Shown: in pieces, positions 16,210-19,304 of the stretch | How the letters are laid out: each line of letters opens with the position of its first letter | Position numbering within the stretch: position 1 is the first letter of the stretch | NCBI GenBank assembly: GCA_017399225.1 | Contig: JAFQEB010000139.1 | Span: 1 to 19,304, forward strand | From: Clostridia bacterium | GTDB lineage: Bacteria; Bacillota_A; Clostridia; Christensenellales; Aristaeellaceae | Length of the DNA: 19,304 nt | Direction: 5' to 3' | Translations under genes and position numbers: made by a program | Notes under the pieces: generated by a model | What the model was told of the DNA's origin: nothing | Database searches by the model: none | The model's input: the letters and a program-made list of their open reading frames with translations, nothing else

Positions 16210-16833
16210 TCATGCAAGTCCGCTGCGCTTGTTCAGCTCATCGGAAACATAGCCCGTCAGGATCTCGACGATTCGCGCATTCTTGCCGCCCCGGGCGACG
16301 ATAACGTCCGCCAGGTTGATATAGCTGCGGATGTACTGCTCAAACATCGGCCGGACGGTCTTGCGGTACTGATCGGAAATGCTGTCGATGGAGCGGCCGC
16401 GCTCTGTGATATCGCGCTCAATTCGGCGCAGCAGGCAGATATCCGCATCCACGTTCATGTACAGCTTCAGGTACATCAGCTCCAGCAGGCGGGGATCGTG
16501 GAAGCAGTGGATGCCCTCCAGGATCAGTACGTCCGGGGGAGCGATCAGATCTTGGCTGTCATCACGCCGGTGCTCGGCATAGTTGTACCCCTTCCGGGTG
16601 ATGGACTGCCCGTTGAGAAGCAGCTGCACATCCCGCAGCAGCTCGTCATGATCGAAGATGGAAGGCTCGTCATAATTCAGCTGCGCCCGCTCCTCAAAGG
16701 GCAGATGGCTGTGGTCGCGGTAATAGCAATCCTGCTGCAGCACATAGCAGCGCTCTCCCAGCGCGTCAGACAGGGACTGTGCCAATGTGGATTTTCCGCT
16801 GCCGCTGGCGCCGCAGATCCCGATAAAGATCAT
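16210..16833 (-). CDS. udk: Uridine kinase
   Basis: This 207-residue cytosolic enzyme phosphorylates uridine (and usually cytidine) with a nucleoside triphosphate in pyrimidine salvage. It starts MIFIGICGASGSGKST, with the P-loop at residues 8-16, and continues with QQDCYYRDHSHLPFEER, NYDEPSIFDHDELL (substrate region), PDVLILEGIHCF (Walker B-like strand) and RRIERDITERGRSIDS, the lid Arg-rich segment. Length and order fit Udk. The start at 16833 follows GGGAGG by 8 bases; in-frame ATGs further upstream precede the promoter and are rejected. It has its own promoter, divergent from the GH18 gene, and DUF362 lies downstream in the same direction. A phosphoribulokinase-like relative is less likely. 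Confidence 0.92.
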   Translation of the reverse strand: MIFIGICGASGSGKSTLAQSLSDALGERCYVLQQDCYYRDHSHLPFEERAQLNYDEPSIFDHDELLRDVQLLLNGQSITRKGYNYAEHRRDDSQDLIAPPDVLILEGIHCFHDPRLLELMYLKLYMNVDADICLLRRIERDITERGRSIDSISDQYRKTVRPMFEQYIRSYINLADVIVARGGKNARIVEILTGYVSDELNKRSGLA

Positions 16834-16867
16834 ATGTATTCCCTCCCAAAGGTTTCTCCTGTGGTAA

Positions 16868-16896
16868 AAGATACAATACGCGGCGCGATGTGTCAA
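16868..16896 (-). promoter_or_regulatory. udk promoter
   Basis: On the minus strand a perfect TTGACA (16891-16896) and TATCTT (16868-16873) are separated by 17 bases, about 35 bases before the start codon. It probably drives udk and the DUF362 gene together. Confidence 0.75.
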
Positions 16897-16957
16897 GCAA
16901 AAAACGCGATAATGTGACATCCATCTCCAGCAGACGGCAGCTTTCCGCCATTTGGCA

Positions 16958-16986
16958 GTGACAGCGCTGCGGAGATATGTTATCAT
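16958..16986 (+). promoter_or_regulatory. Promoter of the GH18 gene
   Basis: GTGACA (16958-16963) and TATCAT (16981-16986) are separated by 17 bases, about 32 bases before the ATG at 17019. This position rules out an upstream ATG at 16977. Confidence 0.75.
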
Positions 16987-17018
16987 ACAAACCGATCACA
17001 TATCCGGAGGTGAATGCG

Positions 17019-18197
17019 ATGCCTGCACGCAGGCGGCGCACGAAGGATGGAAAGAAGCACAAAAGCCTGCGGTATGTATTGCTGCTGCTGATGATTACGA
17101 CCGTGAGCATCCTCCCGCTTGCAGGCGAGAATGTCCGCACGGCGGCAGAAATGCGGGAGGAGGAAACGCCTGTGCGGGAGAATAAAAGCCGAACCGTCAT
17201 GTACCTGATGGACGAGGCGAAGCCTGAATTGCGCCACGAGGACGCCCACATGCTGGACCAGCTGAATTACAGCTTTGCACTGATCCGGGACGGCAGAGCA
17301 GACGGCAGCCACTGGCAGGGGATCCGCAGCGTAACGTCCTATCTGAAAAAGCATCCCCATATCGACGGCGTGCTTGCCGTGGGGGGCTGGGGGGCTGACG
17401 GCTTTTCCGACGCATGTCTGACAGAGGTGGGCCGAAAGCAGCTTGCCGACAGCATCCTGACCCTGATGGACGAGCACGGCTTTGTCGGCGTCGATATCGA
17501 CTGGGAGTACCCGGGCGTATCCGGCACCGGGATCGTCAGCCGCCCGGAGGACGTAGAAAACTGGTATGAGCTGCTTGAACTTCTGCGCGAAGGCCTGGAC
17601 GAGCGGGAGGCTCTCCATGGGCGTGAATACATCCTGTCCGTGGCGCTGGGGGCAGGGGAGCCGCACCTGAATGCGATCGACCCTGCGCGACTCAACGGGC
17701 TTGTTGATCAGGCGGTCGTGATGGCCTATGATCTCTGCGGCTTTGACCGGATCACGGGGCACCATGCAGGGCTGTATCCGGACGGCGAAAAGAAAAACAC
17801 CGGCGCGTATGCGGTCAACTCACTGATAGCGCGCGGCCTCGCGCCGGAGCGGATCCTGCTGGGGATCCCGGCCTATGGCCGCGTATGGCGACAGGCGAGT
17901 GCGGGAGGCGGCGACGGCTTTGGCGCAAGGGCCGGCACCAGCGGCAACAAGACGATCTCCTTTGACGAGGTCCTTCGCCTGGCAGACAGGGGATATACCC
18001 CCTATTATGACCAGCAGGCGCAGGCAGCCTACTGGTATGACGGCAGCAGCTTTGTCAGCGCAGAAAGCGACCGCTCCATTGCAAGCAAATGCAGCTGGTT
18101 GGCGGAAAAGGGACTCCAGGGGGCGGCAGTCTGGCAGTATACGCAGGATGCGTCCGGCGCCTTGCTGGCGATGCTGAACGCAGCTTTGCGGGAATGA
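17019..18197 (+). CDS. Membrane-anchored GH18 family glycosidase
   Basis: The 392-residue product has a very basic N-terminus (MPARRRRTKDGKKHKSLR), then one hydrophobic segment (about 19-36: YVLLLLMITTVSILPLAG), so it is probably anchored with the catalytic domain outside. Residues 58-390 are a GH18 barrel: TVMYLMDE, GVLAVGGWGADGFSD (117-131, conserved strand 3), and the catalytic motif GVDIDWEYPG with Asp159, Asp161 and general acid Glu163; then VVMAYDLCG and the terminal GAAVWQYTQD. The first Asp of the usual DGxDxDxE motif is Val156, which is tolerated in some members. GH18 enzymes cleave chitin, chitin oligosaccharides or peptidoglycan-like GlcNAc glycans. No chitin-binding or LysM module is seen, so the substrate is open. 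The start follows GGAGG by 8 bases. It is a single-gene unit ended only by the thrS leader region. Confidence 0.9.
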   Translation: MPARRRRTKDGKKHKSLRYVLLLLMITTVSILPLAGENVRTAAEMREEETPVRENKSRTVMYLMDEAKPELRHEDAHMLDQLNYSFALIRDGRADGSHWQGIRSVTSYLKKHPHIDGVLAVGGWGADGFSDACLTEVGRKQLADSILTLMDEHGFVGVDIDWEYPGVSGTGIVSRPEDVENWYELLELLREGLDEREALHGREYILSVALGAGEPHLNAIDPARLNGLVDQAVVMAYDLCGFDRITGHHAGLYPDGEKKNTGAYAVNSLIARGLAPERILLGIPAYGRVWRQASAGGGDGFGARAGTSGNKTISFDEVLRLADRGYTPYYDQQAQAAYWYDGSSFVSAESDRSIASKCSWLAEKGLQGAAVWQYTQDASGALLAMLNAALRE

Positions 18198-18210
18198 TCG
18201 CAAATTGCGC

Positions 18211-18239
18211 TTGACAAAAGCGAAAATGCGGACTATACT
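18211..18239 (+). promoter_or_regulatory. thrS T-box promoter
   Basis: A perfect TTGACA (18211-18216) and TATACT (18234-18239) are separated by 17 bases, just before the T-box leader and 14 bases after the GH18 stop codon. Confidence 0.88.
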
Positions 18240-18245
18240 TGTTCC

Positions 18246-18484
18246 AACGTCCGAAATGACGGAGAAGAGTACCCTGGCAGAAAGGCCCGACAGAGAGGTG
18301 TGTCACCGGCTGAAAGCACACCGGCTGAGTATTTCAGGCGAAGACCACCTCCTGATCAGACCGCGGGCTGCGCGTTACAGCGGCAAAGAGAACCAATCAG
18401 GGTGGAACCACGTGCAGACTTCGTCTGATTTGTATCAGAATTACTGCTCGTCCCTCGAACAACACGCGAGGGATGGGCTTTTTT
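18246..18484 (+). ncRNA. T-box riboswitch (threonine), controlling thrS
   Basis: This leader senses uncharged tRNA-Thr and lets transcription continue into thrS when charging is low. Stem I features are visible: AGTA of the specifier-loop E motif (18268-18271), AGAGAG distal bulge (18292-18297), a GGTGTG/CACACC helix (18297-18302 with 18317-18322) capped by GGCTG, and GAAG followed by tandem ACC ACC (18344-18349), threonine codons that fit the specifier. The T-box core AGGGTGGAACCACG (18399-18412) would pair with the tRNA acceptor end. The terminator (18446-18484) follows. Together with the downstream gene the identification is secure; the exact specifier triplet (first or second ACC) is not resolved. 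Confidence 0.95.
18446..18484 (+). terminator. Regulated terminator of the thrS T-box
   Basis: A 12-bp stem with two wobble pairs (arms 18446-18457 and 18467-18478, 9-base loop) is followed by six T. It is the alternative to the antiterminator that contains the T-box core. Confidence 0.93.
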
Positions 18485-18503
18485 CTATCCCGCCGCACAC
18501 ACT

Positions 18504-18541
18504 TAATTCCGAATTCTGAATTCCACATTCCGAATTCGGAA
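18504..18541 (+). repeat. GAATTCN heptad tandem repeat with 10-bp inverted repeat
   Basis: Between the T-box terminator and the thrS ribosome site lie five 7-bp units: TAATTCC, GAATTCT, GAATTCC, ACATTCC, GAATTCG. Three are perfect around GAATTC (18511, 18518, 18532). The outer part is also a 10-bp inverted repeat TTCCGAATTC / GAATTCGGAA (18507-18516 with 18532-18541). The transcript could fold into a hairpin 9 bases before AAGGAGG. Confidence 0.8.
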
Positions 18542-18564
18542 ACCGACAGAAGGAGGTTTCCCAC

Positions 18565-19304
18565 ATGAAGGTCATCTACAACGATGGTCACGTCGCCGAG
18601 TGCGCCCCCGAGGAGGAGCTGCACATCCTGCGCCACAGCGCGGCCCACATCCTGGCCCAAGCAGTGAAGAACCTGTATCCCCAGGCTCACTTTGCGTACG
18701 GCCCTGCCACCGAGACCGGCTTCTACTATGACATCGACCTGGGTGACGTGAAGCTCACCGAGGAAGATCTGCCCGCCATCGAAAAAGAAATGCAGGCGAT
18801 CGTCAAGAAGAACCTGCCCATCAAGCCCTTCGCCCTCTCCCGCGACGAGGCGATCAAGCTGATGGAGGAGCGCGGCGAGAATTACAAGGTCGAGCACATT
18901 GCCGATCTGGATGCGGAGGTCACCCTGACCTTCTACCAGCAGGGCGATTACATCGACATGTGCGTCGGCCCGCACCTGTGCTACACCAAGGCCCTGAAGG
19001 CGTTCAAGCTGACCGCTATCTCCGGCGCGTACTGGAAGAACGACAAGAACAACAAGATGCTCACCCGCATCCGCGGCACGGCCTTCGCCACCAAGGATGA
19101 GCTGGAAGCCTACATCTTCCAGCAGGAGGAAGCCCGCAAGCGCGACCACAATAAGCTCGGCCGCGAGCTGGAGTACTTCACCACCGTGGACGCCATCGGC
19201 CAGGGCCTGCCGGTTCTGCTGCCCAAGGGCGCCCGCGTCATCCAGACCCTGCAGCGCTGGGTGGAGGACGAGGAGCAGAAGCGCGGCTACCTGCTGACCA
19301 AGAC
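18565..19304 (+). CDS. thrS: Threonyl-tRNA synthetase, TGS-less (3' end outside window)
   Basis: The enzyme charges tRNA-Thr in the cytosol. The visible 246 residues hold the editing (N2) domain with HSAAH (His24, His28) and the Cys133-x3-His137 motif in DMCVGPHL, which clears mischarged serine, and then the start of the catalytic domain (RDHNKLGRELEYF, GQGLPVLLPKGA). Typical bacterial ThrRS has an N-terminal TGS domain of about 60 residues before the editing domain; here only about 20 residues precede HSAAH, so it is missing. The leader terminator and ribosome site (AAGGAGG, 8 bases before ATG) show that this is the true start, not a mis-called one. Expression is under the threonine T-box. 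The class II catalytic motifs lie beyond the window. Confidence 0.96.
   Translation, partial: MKVIYNDGHVAECAPEEELHILRHSAAHILAQAVKNLYPQAHFAYGPATETGFYYDIDLGDVKLTEEDLPAIEKEMQAIVKKNLPIKPFALSRDEAIKLMEERGENYKVEHIADLDAEVTLTFYQQGDYIDMCVGPHLCYTKALKAFKLTAISGAYWKNDKNNKMLTRIRGTAFATKDELEAYIFQQEEARKRDHNKLGRELEYFTTVDAIGQGLPVLLPKGARVIQTLQRWVEDEEQKRGYLLTK

Noticed and set aside
16187..16217. A separate promoter for the DUF362 gene (TTGCAT and TATACT on the minus strand).
   Set aside because: The spacer is 19 bases and the -35 overlaps the end of udk; co-transcription with udk is the simpler reading.
16834..16986. A 51-residue N-terminal extension of uridine kinase.
   Set aside because: It would cross the udk promoter and has no ribosome site; the P-loop normally starts within the first ten residues, as with the start at 16833.

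Overview
The window looks like chromosome from a Gram-positive Firmicute, probably a GC-rich, gut-type member of the Clostridia. The basis is a perfect CIRCE operator on groESL, a T-box leader on thrS, strong AGGAGG ribosome sites, TTGACA/TATAAT-like promoters, and low-GC-Gram-positive protein families in DNA that is GC-rich by eye. The genus cannot be fixed from the sequence. I see no mobile element, tRNA, rRNA or CRISPR array. Twelve protein genes can be supported; the first (groEL) and the last (thrS) run off the window.

Layout. 1-1314 (minus): groEL (partial) and groES behind one CIRCE-controlled promoter. 1385-3292 (plus): mutY with an extended -10 promoter, then a 214-residue phosphoribosyltransferase-like protein with its own consensus promoter lying over the mutY stop codon, closed by a strong hairpin shared with the convergent next gene. 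3302-6349 (minus): a secreted 988-residue protein with a repeated Pro/Glu/Thr linker, four fibronectin type III (Fn3) modules and a C-terminal caspase-like protease domain. 6417-12312 (plus): a tightly coupled four-gene cassette: a GT2 glycosyltransferase fused to a HAD-like domain and a large C-terminal region, a polysaccharide pyruvyl transferase-family protein, and an ABC-2 permease plus ATPase of the wall-glycopolymer/O-antigen exporter type. 12431-15228 (plus): a secreted 920-residue protein with a matching Fn3 array, Ig-like modules and a C-terminal SH3b domain. 15236-16896 (minus): a DUF362 protein and uridine kinase. 16958-18197 (plus): a membrane-anchored GH18 glycosidase. 18211-19304 (plus): a threonine T-box leader and the 5' part of thrS.

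How it may work together. The centre of the window is a cell-surface module. The cassette would build a glycan on the cytoplasmic face and export it by ABC transporter. It is flanked by two secreted proteins whose signal peptides and four Fn3 modules are visibly paralogous and in the same order, but whose ends differ: one carries a caspase-like protease, the other a putative wall-binding SH3b domain. This arrangement (shared adhesive scaffold, protease, wall binder and glycan exporter) is the best candidate for an undescribed functional unit. The link is inferred from adjacency and paralogy, not demonstrated.
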